A stretch of DNA of 64,000 nucleotides, taken from positions 10,424-74,423 of the forward strand of contig CAXTVM010000013.1 in NCBI GenBank assembly GCA_964247725.1. Reading direction: 5' to 3'. Of the stretch, positions 1 through 8,393 are shown piece after piece. Numbering within the stretch: the first letter of the stretch is position 1; each line of letters opens with the position of its first letter. The stretch is from Lichenicola sp964247725 (lineage in GTDB: Bacteria; Pseudomonadota; Alphaproteobacteria; Acetobacterales; Acetobacteraceae). The translations under genes were made by a program, and so were the position numbers. The notes beneath the pieces are model-generated. The model saw nothing but the letters and a program-made list of their open reading frames with translations, had not been told where the DNA came from and made no database searches.

Positions 1-149
1 TCGGCCTTCTCGACCAGATGCTTGACGAAGTAGTGGTTCTCGCCGTGGCGCTCGTGGTGCAGCTCCGAGAAGGTCACCAGCAGGTAGTCGGAGAGGCCCG
101 GATTGTGATAGGCGGCAACCTCGTCGCCCGAGTAGACTTTCACTGCCAC
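1..149 (-). CDS. Unidentified protein, N-terminal part only
   Basis: The reverse strand is open from a GTG at 147-149 to the left edge. A clear Shine-Dalgarno (GGAGG, complement of 157-161) lies seven bases upstream; a second in-frame GTG follows two codons later. The visible 49 residues begin VAVKVYSGDEVAAYHNPGLS and continue with a His/Glu-rich stretch containing HHERHGENHYF. I do not recognise the family. It is not the start of PheS, which often follows rplT. It sits downstream of rpmI-rplT on the same strand with about 210 bp between, so co-transcription is possible but not shown. Confidence 0.6.
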   Translation of the reverse strand, partial: MAVKVYSGDEVAAYHNPGLSDYLLVTFSELHHERHGENHYFVKHLVEKA

Positions 150-304
150 GCCGCTTCCTCCACAACCCCCGCGTGCATCGCCGGATCAGACTCCGGATAT
201 CCCTATCCATCCCCGCAGGCAATGGAAATCGCCGGTTGCGGTTGGTTTTGGCGACTTGTCCAATAATTGCTAAGTTTCTGACCGTCGATCAGGACATACC
301 GGCT

Positions 305-349
305 GGGTTCGCTGCGAACCCGACGGCCCGGGCGACATCCCCCGGGCCG
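305..349 (-). terminator. Two adjacent hairpins downstream of rplT
   Basis: Read on the reverse strand after the rplT stop, there is a 9-bp stem (324-332 with 341-349, 8-nt loop), then a 7-bp stem (305-311 with 315-321, 3-nt loop). Neither is followed by a T run, so a factor-independent terminator is only a guess; an RNA 3' end-stabilising structure is equally possible. Confidence 0.35.
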
Positions 350-363
350 CCGTAGCGTCAAGG

Positions 364-723
364 TCAGGCCGCGGTCGCGACCTGAACCTTCTTCACGATC
401 TCGGCGAACGAGGCCGGATCGTCATAGGCGATCGCCGCCAGCACCTTGCGGTCGATCTCGATCTCGGCCTTGTTCAGCCCGGCGATGAACCGGCTGTAGG
501 TCAGGCCGTGCTCGCGCACGGCGGCGTTGATGCGCTGGATCCACAACCCGCGGAAGTCGCGCTTCTTGTTGCGGCGGTCGCGATAGGCGTACTGAAGCGA
601 CTTCTCCAGCCGCTCGAGCGCGATCCGGTAGTTGGTCGACGAACGACCGACAAAGCCCTTGGACTGCGCCAGGACCTTCTTGTGACGGGCGTGCGTGGTG
701 ACGCCCCGCTTGACGCGTGCCAT
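364..723 (-). CDS. rplT: 50S ribosomal protein L20
   Basis: A 119-residue protein of typical L20 length that opens with the highly conserved MARVKRGVTTHARHKKVL and retains the basic N-terminal half (Y-R-I-A, RRNKKRDFR) and the WIQRINAA motif that contact 23S rRNA. L20 acts early in assembly of the large subunit. It follows rpmI by 14 bp on the same strand, the usual rpmI-rplT pairing. infC, normally upstream, is absent: the next gene upstream is on the other strand. pheS is not directly downstream either, so this is a split version of the classic infC-rpmI-rplT-pheST cluster. Confidence 0.98.
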   Translation of the reverse strand: MARVKRGVTTHARHKKVLAQSKGFVGRSSTNYRIALERLEKSLQYAYRDRRNKKRDFRGLWIQRINAAVREHGLTYSRFIAGLNKAEIEIDRKVLAAIAYDDPASFAEIVKKVQVATAA

Positions 724-737
724 CTCTCAAACGCTCC

Positions 738-941
738 TCAGGCCAGCCCGTACGGGGCCCACTGCTTCACCGTCTTGCCGTCCATCTCGGTCAGCACCTG
801 GCTGCCGCGGTTGGACCGCTTCATCTTCTGCGAACGGTTGATCAGCCCGTGCCGCTTGTTGCCGGGGCCTGCCAGCACCTTGCCGGTCGCAGTGATCTTG
901 AACCGCTTCTTGACCGACGACTTGGTCTTCATCTTGGGCAT
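738..941 (-). CDS. rpmI: 50S ribosomal protein L35
   Basis: 67 residues starting MPKMKTKSSVKKRFKITATG, the signature L35 start, with the G-N-K-RHGL and KMKR segments of the family. The ATG at 939-941 is preceded by AGGAGA at proper spacing; longer upstream starts are not needed. It is the first gene of the rpmI-rplT pair. The promoter and any L20 autoregulatory leader should lie in 942-1177, the divergent gap to the membrane protein gene, but I could not pick out a convincing element. Confidence 0.98.
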   Translation of the reverse strand: MPKMKTKSSVKKRFKITATGKVLAGPGNKRHGLINRSQKMKRSNRGSQVLTEMDGKTVKQWAPYGLA

Positions 942-1177
942 TTCGGTCTCCTGCCGTGATGCCGTCCCATCCCCGCGCCAATGCAGCGCCAAGGTGCGCG
1001 ATGGCGCCGGGGTCCGGCCCGCCATCGGGCCCGCAAGACGGCCGTCGCGGCCGGGCATGCCCATCCAGGCCCGGACGCGCGAACGAGCGCGGAGGTCTAG
1101 GCGCGTCCGCGACCGATTTCAAGCGCATGATCGGCGACCCTGGACCTGCCCGGCTCGTGGGCAGTACAGGCCGCGCC

Positions 1178-2830
1178 ATGATGCCCGACGCCCACGCCGA
1201 CACCGTCCGCCGCCGGCTCGCCGCCAAGCTGCGCCCGCTCGCCTGGCTGCTGGCGACGGCTCTGCTGGCGTTCTACGAGTTCCGCGCCACGATCCCGTCG
1301 TTCCGAAACTCCGACGACGCCTCCAACTTCCTTGCCGGCGTCGAGATGGCGGAGGGCAACTGGCGGCTGCACGGCTGGATCATGGCGGTCGACAACTACT
1401 ACCTGACCGACGTCCTGCTGCAGGCAACACTCCGGCTGCTGTTCGGGCTGCACCCGCTGTTCATGCAGGCGGCGGAGTCGGCGATCTGGGCCGCGATCGC
1501 CGTGCTCGGCATCAGGCTGGCGCTGCGTGGCAGCGCCGGGGCGCCGCCGCCCGCCCGGATCGGCATCCTGGCGCTGGCGCTGGCGCTGCTGGTGTTCAAC
1601 GTCTTCGAGCGGCAGTTCCGCGACGTCTTCCTGACCAGCGTAGCCTCGCACGGCTTCACCATCCTGCTGACGTTGTTGGCCTTTACTTTGGCCGCCGGCG
1701 ACGACACGGCCGCCGCCAGCCGGCCGCAGCGTCAGGTCTGGCAGAGGATGCTGCCGCTCGGCGCGGTCGTGACGGTCGGCAGCTTCGCCGACCCGATCTT
1801 CGTCGTCATCGCCTGCCTGCCGCTGCTGGCGACGGGCCTGCTTGAACTCGGGCCGCCATGGTCCCGACGCCGGGCGCTGGCCTGCATCGGGACCACAGTC
1901 GCCGCCGTAGCTTTGGCCAAGGGATCGCTGGCGCTCAGCATCCGGAACGACGGCTTCGGCATCGCCCAGATGCCGTTGCAGTTGGCGGGCTTCCCCGAGT
2001 TCGGCAGCCATCTCGCGTTCGCAGCCGAGAGCATCACCCGGCTGCTGGGTGCGGAGTTCTATGGCCGCCCGGTGCAGCTGAACGGGAAGGTCGGCATCAC
2101 CCTGCTGCGGGCGCCGCTGGTGCTGGCATTCCTGATCGCCTGCTGGGAGGTCGGCCGGGACACCGTGCAGTGCGTGCGGGACTGGCCACTGCCGGGCCGG
2201 CCGGACGCCGACCTCGACCGCCTGCTCTGGATCAGCGTGGTCGTCAACATCGCCAGCACGGTGATGACGACGGTGATCCAGGATCCGACCTGCACCCGCT
2301 TCTTCCTGCCGGCCGCGGTCACCGGCTCGATCCTGATCGCGCGGCGCCTCGGCCGTGCACCGCTGGTGGCGCTCTATGGCGTGATCGTGCTGCTGGCCTC
2401 CGTCGCGATCGCGGTGCGCGGGATCCCGCCGGGAACGCCCGGCTCGACCATGGCCATCGCGCAGGTCGAGATCCTCACCGATACCCTGCGCCGGAACGGG
2501 CTGCGGCACGGCTATGCCGGCTATTGGGAGGGTGCGATCGTCACCGTGCTGTCGCGCCGCGAGATCACCAGCCTGGCATTGGTCGGCGGCGGCGACGGCC
2601 GGCTGCACAGCTTCAACTGGTTCTGCAACCTCGACTGGTATCGCAATGCCGCGCGGCGCTGGTCCGGACCGATCTTCGTGGTGGTGGCGCCGCGCGCCGA
2701 GGGCCTCGAGCTCAGCCAGGAGATGGCCGTTCGAACGCTCGGTCCCCCGCTGCGGACGATCCCGGCCGGCGGATCTGTGATCGACGTCTACGACGTGCGG
2801 CCGGGCGCCCTGGGCGGACTGCAGCCGTGA
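1178..2830 (+). CDS. Polytopic membrane protein, possibly GT-C fold
   Basis: About 550 residues with roughly ten to twelve hydrophobic segments spread over the protein (for example around VVVNIASTVMTTVI and VALYGVIVLLASVAIAV). The first transmembrane helix (LAWLLATALLAFYEF) is followed by a loop with NSDDASNF and a large soluble patch. Acidic residues in the first periplasmic loop plus many helices are the arrangement of GT-C lipid-linked-sugar glycosyltransferases, but no specific family motif is visible, so this is inference. The start is chosen at the MMPDAHAD pair; an in-frame extension upstream is rich in Gly, Pro and Arg and looks non-coding. Monocistronic, divergent from rpmI-rplT. Confidence 0.75.
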   Translation: MMPDAHADTVRRRLAAKLRPLAWLLATALLAFYEFRATIPSFRNSDDASNFLAGVEMAEGNWRLHGWIMAVDNYYLTDVLLQATLRLLFGLHPLFMQAAESAIWAAIAVLGIRLALRGSAGAPPPARIGILALALALLVFNVFERQFRDVFLTSVASHGFTILLTLLAFTLAAGDDTAAASRPQRQVWQRMLPLGAVVTVGSFADPIFVVIACLPLLATGLLELGPPWSRRRALACIGTTVAAVALAKGSLALSIRNDGFGIAQMPLQLAGFPEFGSHLAFAAESITRLLGAEFYGRPVQLNGKVGITLLRAPLVLAFLIACWEVGRDTVQCVRDWPLPGRPDADLDRLLWISVVVNIASTVMTTVIQDPTCTRFFLPAAVTGSILIARRLGRAPLVALYGVIVLLASVAIAVRGIPPGTPGSTMAIAQVEILTDTLRRNGLRHGYAGYWEGAIVTVLSRREITSLALVGGGDGRLHSFNWFCNLDWYRNAARRWSGPIFVVVAPRAEGLELSQEMAVRTLGPPLRTIPAGGSVIDVYDVRPGALGGLQP

Positions 2831-2856
2831 GCGGCGACCGGCACGTCCCACCCGCC

Positions 2857-3135
2857 TCAAGGATGCGCCAGGCTGCCGCCGACCAAGCCGGCCCCAACCG
2901 CCAGGGCCACCAGCACGATCATCATCGTCCGCAGGCCGTCCGAGGTCGGCAACCCGGAGATCTGCCGCGCCATGCGGTCGAGCGTCCGCTCGATCCGCAG
3001 CAGGCGCGGATCGGCCTGGGCCACGCCCCCCGGCAGAACGGACACGGCCTCTTCGCGTACCGCCGCCGCCTGGTGCCGCGCCGCCTGCCGTTTGAGTGCC
3101 CGCCGATACTCGAGCGACAGGTCCGGATCAGCCAT
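2857..3135 (-). CDS. Small tail-anchored hypothetical protein
   Basis: 92 residues. A charged N-terminal two-thirds (MADPDLSLEYRRALKRQAAR, later RIERTLDRMARQI) has a helical, possibly coiled-coil pattern and is followed by one C-terminal membrane segment (TMMIVLVALAVGAGLVGGSL). I do not recognise a family. The ATG at 3133-3135 is preceded by GGGTGG at reasonable spacing; a GTG nine bases upstream is the alternative. It ends 26 bp from the convergent membrane protein gene with no obvious terminator between them. Confidence 0.6.
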   Translation of the reverse strand: MADPDLSLEYRRALKRQAARHQAAAVREEAVSVLPGGVAQADPRLLRIERTLDRMARQISGLPTSDGLRTMMIVLVALAVGAGLVGGSLAHP

Positions 3136-3565
3136 TGTTGCCACCCATGAATGTGACGTCCGCCCGACATCCTGCCGGCATGCGCAAGGCGGATTGAAGC
3201 TCAGGTCCCGTCATCCTGGATCAGGAACGTTACCGTCCGGTTGACGGCGTCGAGGGTTCGCCTACGTAGCCGGCAGCGCATCCGTATCGCTGTCCGCGCG
3301 GCCGTAACCGCATTCACCGGCCGTTTACCCGATCCTGCGCCAGATGGCTCGATCCGGGATTGGATTCGGGAGGTCCGTGTTTGAGCTGGTCGGAACATGC
3401 GAGCATGAAAGCGCTCCACGCACCGGATCCGCTCGCGACCGCCGCCGCGATGACGGGCGAAGCTGGTTGGCGGCAGGACTCCGCACGCAGGGGTCTCGTC
3501 GCCCCGTGGCTGAACCGCCGACCGGCCAACGCCGGTCCCAGCAGCGGTCTCCTGACGTTCCAACG
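3136..3565. other. Intergenic region, divergent
   Basis: About 430 bp between the small tail-anchored protein and the diguanylate cyclase. It presumably holds both promoters. I see no convincing sigma-70 pair, repeat or RNA. A 69-codon ORF at 3360-3569 has no ribosome-binding site or family features and I do not call it. Confidence 0.5.
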
Positions 3566-6538
3566 ATGAAGTCCGCCGTACCCTGGCGAACCTCCACGCG
3601 ATCGGCGCAGCGCCCCCGCGTCCCGGCCCTCTCCAGGATCGTCCTGCTGCTGGCGTTCGGGCTGGCTGGCGCGCGGGCGCATGCACAGCAGACCCGGTTC
3701 CAGGCCTATTCCGACGAGCAGGGGCTCGGCAACCTCTCGGTGACGGCGATCGCCCAGGACCGTGCCGGCTTCATCCTGGTCGGCACCGAGGGCGGCCTCT
3801 ACCGCTATGACAGCGTCGGTTTCATCCCGTTGATCGGCCTGCCGGCCGATCAACAGATCGACGACATGCAGACCGATGCGAGCGGCCGGATCTGGGTCGA
3901 GGTCGATGGCGGCCTCTATACGTGGAGGGACGGTGGCTTCGGCAAGGTCGTGTCGGGGCAGCCGATCCCGGTCGAGGGCATCCACAGGCTGGTTTTGCGC
4001 GACCACGACGTCGTCGTGAGCTCCGGCCGGATCGTCCTGCGCGCCGCCCTGCACGCCGACCCGGGCCTGGAGCGGATCGACGCGTTCGCGCCGTTCTTCA
4101 GCCCGGCCATGGTCAGCGCCACGCCGGCCCTGGCGCAGGCTGGCTTCGTGGTCGCCGATGGCTCGGCGCTGCTGGTCGGCTGCGGCAGCTCGATCTGCCG
4201 TGCCGACGGCGGGCATGTCGAGGTATTCGACCAAAGCGTCGGTCTGCCTGCCGATACCTGGCAGGTGGCGATGCGGAGCCGCGACGGCACGCTCTGGGCC
4301 AGGAGCCTGGATCGGCTGGCCTGGAGGCCCCCCGGCGCCGCGGCATTCAAGGTGGTCCCGATCCCGGGTAGCCACATCCGCTACCGAACCCATCCGGACA
4401 CGCTCCAGCTTCTGGAGGACCCGAACGGCCACATCCTGACGCAGACCGACGATGGGCTGCTGATGAGGATCGGGCAGGACTGGCAACCCTGCCTATCGCA
4501 GCAGGAGGGCCATCCGGAGGGCACCATCCGGGTGATGACCTTCGACCGGGAAGGCCTGCTGTGGCTCGGCAGCCGTGGCGGGGGCGTGTTCCGAAGCATT
4601 GGCTACGGCGTCTGGGAGCACTGGAACACATCGAACGGCCTGTCGAACAACCTAGTCTGGGGAATGGTCCGCACCCCGGGCCAGCCGCTCTGGGTGACGA
4701 CCGACGCCGATGCGGCCCCCATCACCGGCCACCGGACCGGCGCGCAGACCATCGGCGGCGCCAACTTCAATGCGGTGGCGACGCAAGGCGGTCGAATGTG
4801 GTTCGCGCCATTCGACGCCCCGCTGGCCAGGGTCGACCCGGCGGCCGGCACATCCATCCGTGTCGGCCACATGAACGCCACGCGGACCATGCTGGTCGAC
4901 GGCGGCAACCGCCTTTGGATCGGCGGCAACCAGGGCCTGTTCCGGATCGACGATGCGGATGCGCCCGTTCCCGTGATTCGACCGGAGACGGGTCTGGCCG
5001 CCCAAACCATCTTCAGCGTGATGGAACGGTCGCCTGGCGAGATCTGGGCGGTCGGCCAGCGGGCGATCTACCGCCGACAGCCGTCCGGCGCTTGGCAGCT
5101 GATGACCTCGCCAGCCATATTCAAAAGTCAGCCACGGTCGCTGGCGTTCCGGTCCAGGGACGAACTCTGGGTCAGCTCGTCCTCCGCCGGCGTGCTGCGC
5201 TTCCACCTGGGCGAGAGGCTCGTCCCACTGCCGGCGATCGCAGCACCGACCATCGGCTCCAACACCATCATGTTCGTGCGGCGCGACGGCCGCGGCTGGA
5301 TGTGGATCGGCACCGATCACGGCATCGACATGTTCGACGGCCGCGTCTGGCGGCATTTCGACAAGGACTGCGGTCCGAGCTCGAACGACATGGGCGAGGG
5401 GGCGATCTTTGAGGATGTCGATGGCTCGATGTGGTTCGGGACCAGCCGCGGCCTGTCGCACCTGCTCGATCCGGCGCACCTGCAGGCCGAGGCGCCGCTC
5501 CACCCGATGATCACCCGCGTCATGCTGGGGGAGCGCCGGCTGGACGCGCGGTCCCCGCTCCACCTCGACTGGAGCCATGCGCCGCTCATTGTGAGCTTCG
5601 CCGCGATCGACTTCAGGCACGAGCGCAGCGTCCGGTTCCGCTACCGAATGCAGGGCGTCGACACTGGGTGGAACATCACGACGGCCCACGAGGTGCGCTA
5701 TGCCGGCCTGCCGCCAGGCAAGCTGGTGTTCGAAGTCAGCGCCTTCGATCCGATCCACGGCAGCGACTCCAAGCCGACCGGCCTAGTCATCAAGATGCGG
5801 GCACCCTGGTGGCGGCGGTGGTGGTTCTACGGGGCGGACGGCGTCGCCGTGCTCGCCGCGGTGATCGGCACCTGGCGGCTCAGGATCCGGCTGCTGCTCC
5901 GCAGCCAGCGCCTGCTCGAGCAGATGGTGCAGGACCGGACCCGGGAAATTGAGCAGGCCCGCCGCGAGCTGCTGCTGCAGGCGACCTCGGACAGCCTGAC
6001 CGGCCTTGCGAACCGCCGTGCGATCATGACGCATCTGGAAGGTGCCATGGCAGAAGCCACGCGCCGCGGCTCCAGCCTCGCGGTGCTGCTGATCGACATC
6101 GACCACTTCAAGAAGATCAACGATTCACGAGGGCATCTCGTCGGCGACGCGGTGCTGCAGCAACTCGGCCGGCGCATGCACGACGCGCTCGACGCCACCG
6201 AGGCCGTCGGCCGCTATGGCGGCGAGGAGTTCCTCCTGGTGATGCCCGACCCGTCCGCGGAGGCCGTCGTCCGGGCCGGGCGGCTGCGCCGGGAGCTGAC
6301 CAAGGGGGGGTTTGACCTCGGCGGCTTGACCGGTCCGGTCACCATCAGCGGCGGCCTCACCTGGCTCAGGCCCTACGACAGCGTCCTGACGCTGCTGGCT
6401 CGCGCCGATGCCGCGCTGTACGAGGCCAAACGCCGCGGCCGCGACCGGATCATCGCCGTGCCGGACGACGGTCCCGGCCCCGATGGGATGACGTCGGCCC
6501 CTGCGCGCGACCCCGCCAGCTTCCCTGCCATGGGCTGA
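3566..6538 (+). CDS. Sensor diguanylate cyclase: signal peptide, beta-propeller, Y_Y_Y, TM, GGDEF
   Basis: 990 residues. A signal peptide (IVLLLAFGLAGARAHAQ) is followed by about 650 residues of periplasmic two-component-regulator propeller repeats, recognisable as recurring G-x-LW-x-G and D-x-x-G-x-(I/L)-W blades. Next come a Y_Y_Y domain (RFRYRMQGVDTGWN), one membrane helix (WFYGADGVAVLAAVIGTW), a short coiled linker and a GGDEF domain with DSLTGLANRR, DIDHFKKIND and the active-site motif GGEEF. The cyclase should make c-di-GMP from two GTP. No RxxD inhibitory site is visible five residues before GGEEF, suggesting weak or no product inhibition. The propeller ligand is unknown. It stands alone; an EAL protein lies about 21 kb away. 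Confidence 0.93.
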   Translation: MKSAVPWRTSTRSAQRPRVPALSRIVLLLAFGLAGARAHAQQTRFQAYSDEQGLGNLSVTAIAQDRAGFILVGTEGGLYRYDSVGFIPLIGLPADQQIDDMQTDASGRIWVEVDGGLYTWRDGGFGKVVSGQPIPVEGIHRLVLRDHDVVVSSGRIVLRAALHADPGLERIDAFAPFFSPAMVSATPALAQAGFVVADGSALLVGCGSSICRADGGHVEVFDQSVGLPADTWQVAMRSRDGTLWARSLDRLAWRPPGAAAFKVVPIPGSHIRYRTHPDTLQLLEDPNGHILTQTDDGLLMRIGQDWQPCLSQQEGHPEGTIRVMTFDREGLLWLGSRGGGVFRSIGYGVWEHWNTSNGLSNNLVWGMVRTPGQPLWVTTDADAAPITGHRTGAQTIGGANFNAVATQGGRMWFAPFDAPLARVDPAAGTSIRVGHMNATRTMLVDGGNRLWIGGNQGLFRIDDADAPVPVIRPETGLAAQTIFSVMERSPGEIWAVGQRAIYRRQPSGAWQLMTSPAIFKSQPRSLAFRSRDELWVSSSSAGVLRFHLGERLVPLPAIAAPTIGSNTIMFVRRDGRGWMWIGTDHGIDMFDGRVWRHFDKDCGPSSNDMGEGAIFEDVDGSMWFGTSRGLSHLLDPAHLQAEAPLHPMITRVMLGERRLDARSPLHLDWSHAPLIVSFAAIDFRHERSVRFRYRMQGVDTGWNITTAHEVRYAGLPPGKLVFEVSAFDPIHGSDSKPTGLVIKMRAPWWRRWWFYGADGVAVLAAVIGTWRLRIRLLLRSQRLLEQMVQDRTREIEQARRELLLQATSDSLTGLANRRAIMTHLEGAMAEATRRGSSLAVLLIDIDHFKKINDSRGHLVGDAVLQQLGRRMHDALDATEAVGRYGGEEFLLVMPDPSAEAVVRAGRLRRELTKGGFDLGGLTGPVTISGGLTWLRPYDSVLTLLARADAALYEAKRRGRDRIIAVPDDGPGPDGMTSAPARDPASFPAMG

Positions 6539-6568
6539 AGCCGCGCGTGGGCCTGCCCCGGACCCGGC

Positions 6569-8209
6569 TCAGGCCCGCTTCGCCTTCCTGCCGCGCCTCT
6601 CCCGCGCTGCCGCCTGCGACGGGGCATTGCCACCGATCTTGGCTCGGTCGAGCACGAACCGGGCGTAGTCGTCCATGTCGCCCTCGAACGGCGCCACCGT
6701 GTTGTCGGCGGCCAGCCAGAGCCGGTCCGCCACCAGCTCCATCAGCGAGCGGTCGTGGGTGATCAGGATCACCGCTCCCTCATAGTCGTTCAGCGCATCG
6801 AGCAGCGCCCGCCGGCTGTCGATGTCGAGGTGGTTGGTCGGCTCGTCCAGGATCAGCAGGTGGGGTGCTGCCATCGCCACCAGGTTTAGCAGCAGCCGGG
6901 CGCGTTCGCCGCCCGACAGCGCCTCCGCGGTGGTGCCCTGCTTGTCGTGGCCGATGCCGAACTGCGCCAGCCGCGAGCGCTGCGACTGGTCGCTGTCCGC
7001 CGGCCGGGCGCGGCGCATGATGTCGAGCGGGGTCTCCGCCGGGTCCAGAGCCTCGATCTGGTGCTGGTGAAACCAGCCGACTTCCATCCGCTGGCTCCGT
7101 GTCATCCGGCCGGCGCGGATGCCGAGCGCCCCCGCCGCCATCTTCGCGAAGGTCGACTTGCCGGCGCCGTTGACGCCCAGCAGCCCGATGCGGTCGTCGA
7201 CGTCGAGCCTGAGGTCGAGCCCGCGCAGCACCGCCGGATCGCCGCCGTAGCCGACCTCGACATGCTCCAGCCGCAGCAGCGGCGGTGCCAGTGGCCGCGG
7301 CGGCGAGGGCAGCAGGAACGGCGCCACCCGCTCCTCGACCGTGGTCGAGATCGGCTCCAGCCGCGCCAGCCGCTTCATCCGGCTCTGCGCCTGCGCCGCC
7401 TTGCTGGCCTTGGCACGGAACCGGTCCACGAACGACTGCAGGTGCGCGCGCTCGGCCTCCTGCTTCGCCCGCTGCGCGCCCTGCAGCCGCAGCCGCTCGA
7501 CGCGCTGCCGCTCGAAGCTGTCGTAGCCGCCGGCATAGAGCTCGAGCCGGCGCTCGGTGAGGTGCAGGATGTGGTCGACCGAGTTGTTCAGCAGCTCGCG
7601 GTCGTGGCTGATGATCAGCGCTGAATGCGGATAGCGCGCCAGCCTGGCCTCCAGCCAGAGCGCGCCCTCAAGGTCGAGGTAGTTGGTGGGCTCGTCGAGC
7701 AGCAGCAGCTCAGGAGCGGAGAACAACGCCGCCGCCAGCGCCACGCGCATGCGCCAGCCGCCGGAGAACTCCGCCATCGGCCGCTCGAGGTCGGCGGTGG
7801 AGAAGCCGAGCCCGTTCAGGATCTCCGCCGCCCGCGCCGGCGCGGTGTCGGCGTCGATCTCCATCAGCCGCGACCAGATCTCGCCCATGTGCTCGGGATC
7901 GGCGTCATCGAGCGAGGCCAGCAGGGCGGCGCGCTCGACGTCGGCAGCCAGGATGGTCTCGAGCAGGCTGGTCGCGGTCGCCGGATGCTCCTGGTCGACC
8001 GTCGCCACGCGCGCCGATTTCGGGATCACGATCTGGCCGGAGTCCGGGGTAAGCTCACCCTTGATCAGCTTGAACAGGGTCGACTTGCCGACGCCGTTGC
8101 GCCCCACCAGCCCGACCTTGGACGGGTTGGGCAGCGTCACCGAGGCGGCGTCGAAGAAGAGGCGGCCCCACGCGTTCAGCACGATGGCGTCGATCTGCAG
8201 CATGGGCAT
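6569..8209 (-). CDS. ABC-F family ATPase (Uup/YheS-like)
   Basis: 546 residues with two ABC domains and no membrane segments, the ABC-F layout. Walker A motifs are GRNGVGKST and GVNGAGKST; signatures are FSGGWRMR and LSGGERAR; Walker B motifs are LLLLDEPTNYLD and LLILDEPTNHLD. The interdomain linker is basic and helical (KQEAERAHLQSFVDRFRAK), as in the ribosome-binding ABC-F proteins that act on the E site. The C-terminal tail is Arg/Lys-rich. The start could be the Met two codons inside (MLQID). A copy of the dispersed repeat lies 52 bp upstream, between this gene and the dioxygenase gene on the same strand. Confidence 0.93.
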   Translation of the reverse strand: MPMLQIDAIVLNAWGRLFFDAASVTLPNPSKVGLVGRNGVGKSTLFKLIKGELTPDSGQIVIPKSARVATVDQEHPATATSLLETILAADVERAALLASLDDADPEHMGEIWSRLMEIDADTAPARAAEILNGLGFSTADLERPMAEFSGGWRMRVALAAALFSAPELLLLDEPTNYLDLEGALWLEARLARYPHSALIISHDRELLNNSVDHILHLTERRLELYAGGYDSFERQRVERLRLQGAQRAKQEAERAHLQSFVDRFRAKASKAAQAQSRMKRLARLEPISTTVEERVAPFLLPSPPRPLAPPLLRLEHVEVGYGGDPAVLRGLDLRLDVDDRIGLLGVNGAGKSTFAKMAAGALGIRAGRMTRSQRMEVGWFHQHQIEALDPAETPLDIMRRARPADSDQSQRSRLAQFGIGHDKQGTTAEALSGGERARLLLNLVAMAAPHLLILDEPTNHLDIDSRRALLDALNDYEGAVILITHDRSLMELVADRLWLAADNTVAPFEGDMDDYARFVLDRAKIGGNAPSQAAARERRGRKAKRA

Positions 8210-8260
8210 GGCCGCTCCCCGGGGGCGCGGTGCTTCTACGGCAACCAGCTGCTCCGGGGG

Positions 8261-8393
8261 AAGGCCAAGGGCTTTGTCCCGGACTCAAGACTCAGATTCC
8301 TTAGGGTATTACCTCCATATGGAAACTATCTTCTTACGAATAGGGGTTTGGGGCCCGCGGCCCCAACGGGTCCAGGGCAGAGTCCTGGCCTTT
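8261..8393. repeat. Dispersed palindromic repeat, copy 1
   Basis: The right arm (8334-8393) is well conserved: TTTGGGGCCCGCGGCCCCAA then a CCAGGGC-AGAG-TCCTGG hairpin ending in CCTTT. The left arm (8261-8305) is degenerate (AAGGCCAAGGGCTTTGTCCC). The two arms are roughly reverse complements of one another. On the reverse strand the right arm is translated as the C-terminal tail of the preceding dioxygenase, with its stop codon inside the repeat. Confidence 0.85.

Noticed and set aside
1097..2860. Long reverse-strand ORF opposite the membrane protein gene, and many similar long ORFs across the window (for example 15690-17777, 21446-23275, 37067-39352, 43132-44916, 48614-51007)
   Set aside because: They are rich in Arg, Gln, Ala, Gly and Pro with no recognisable domains and lie exactly opposite or out of frame with strong genes. 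High GC removes stop codons, so these are compositional shadows.
3241..3268. Sigma-70-like TTGACG ... TACGTA upstream of the diguanylate cyclase
   Set aside because: The -10 element matches the consensus at only two positions and the site is about 300 bp from the start codon.
6549..6576. Inverted repeat GGGCCTG ... CAGGCCC at the convergent end of the cyclase and ABC-F genes
   Set aside because: A 7-bp stem with a 14-nt loop overlapping the ABC-F stop codon; in DNA this GC-rich it can occur by chance.
8261..8393. Dispersed repeats as insertion sequences or CRISPR units
   Set aside because: No transposase ORF, no target-site duplication I could recognise, and copies are kilobases apart rather than regularly spaced. 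They fit palindromic intergenic repeats better.
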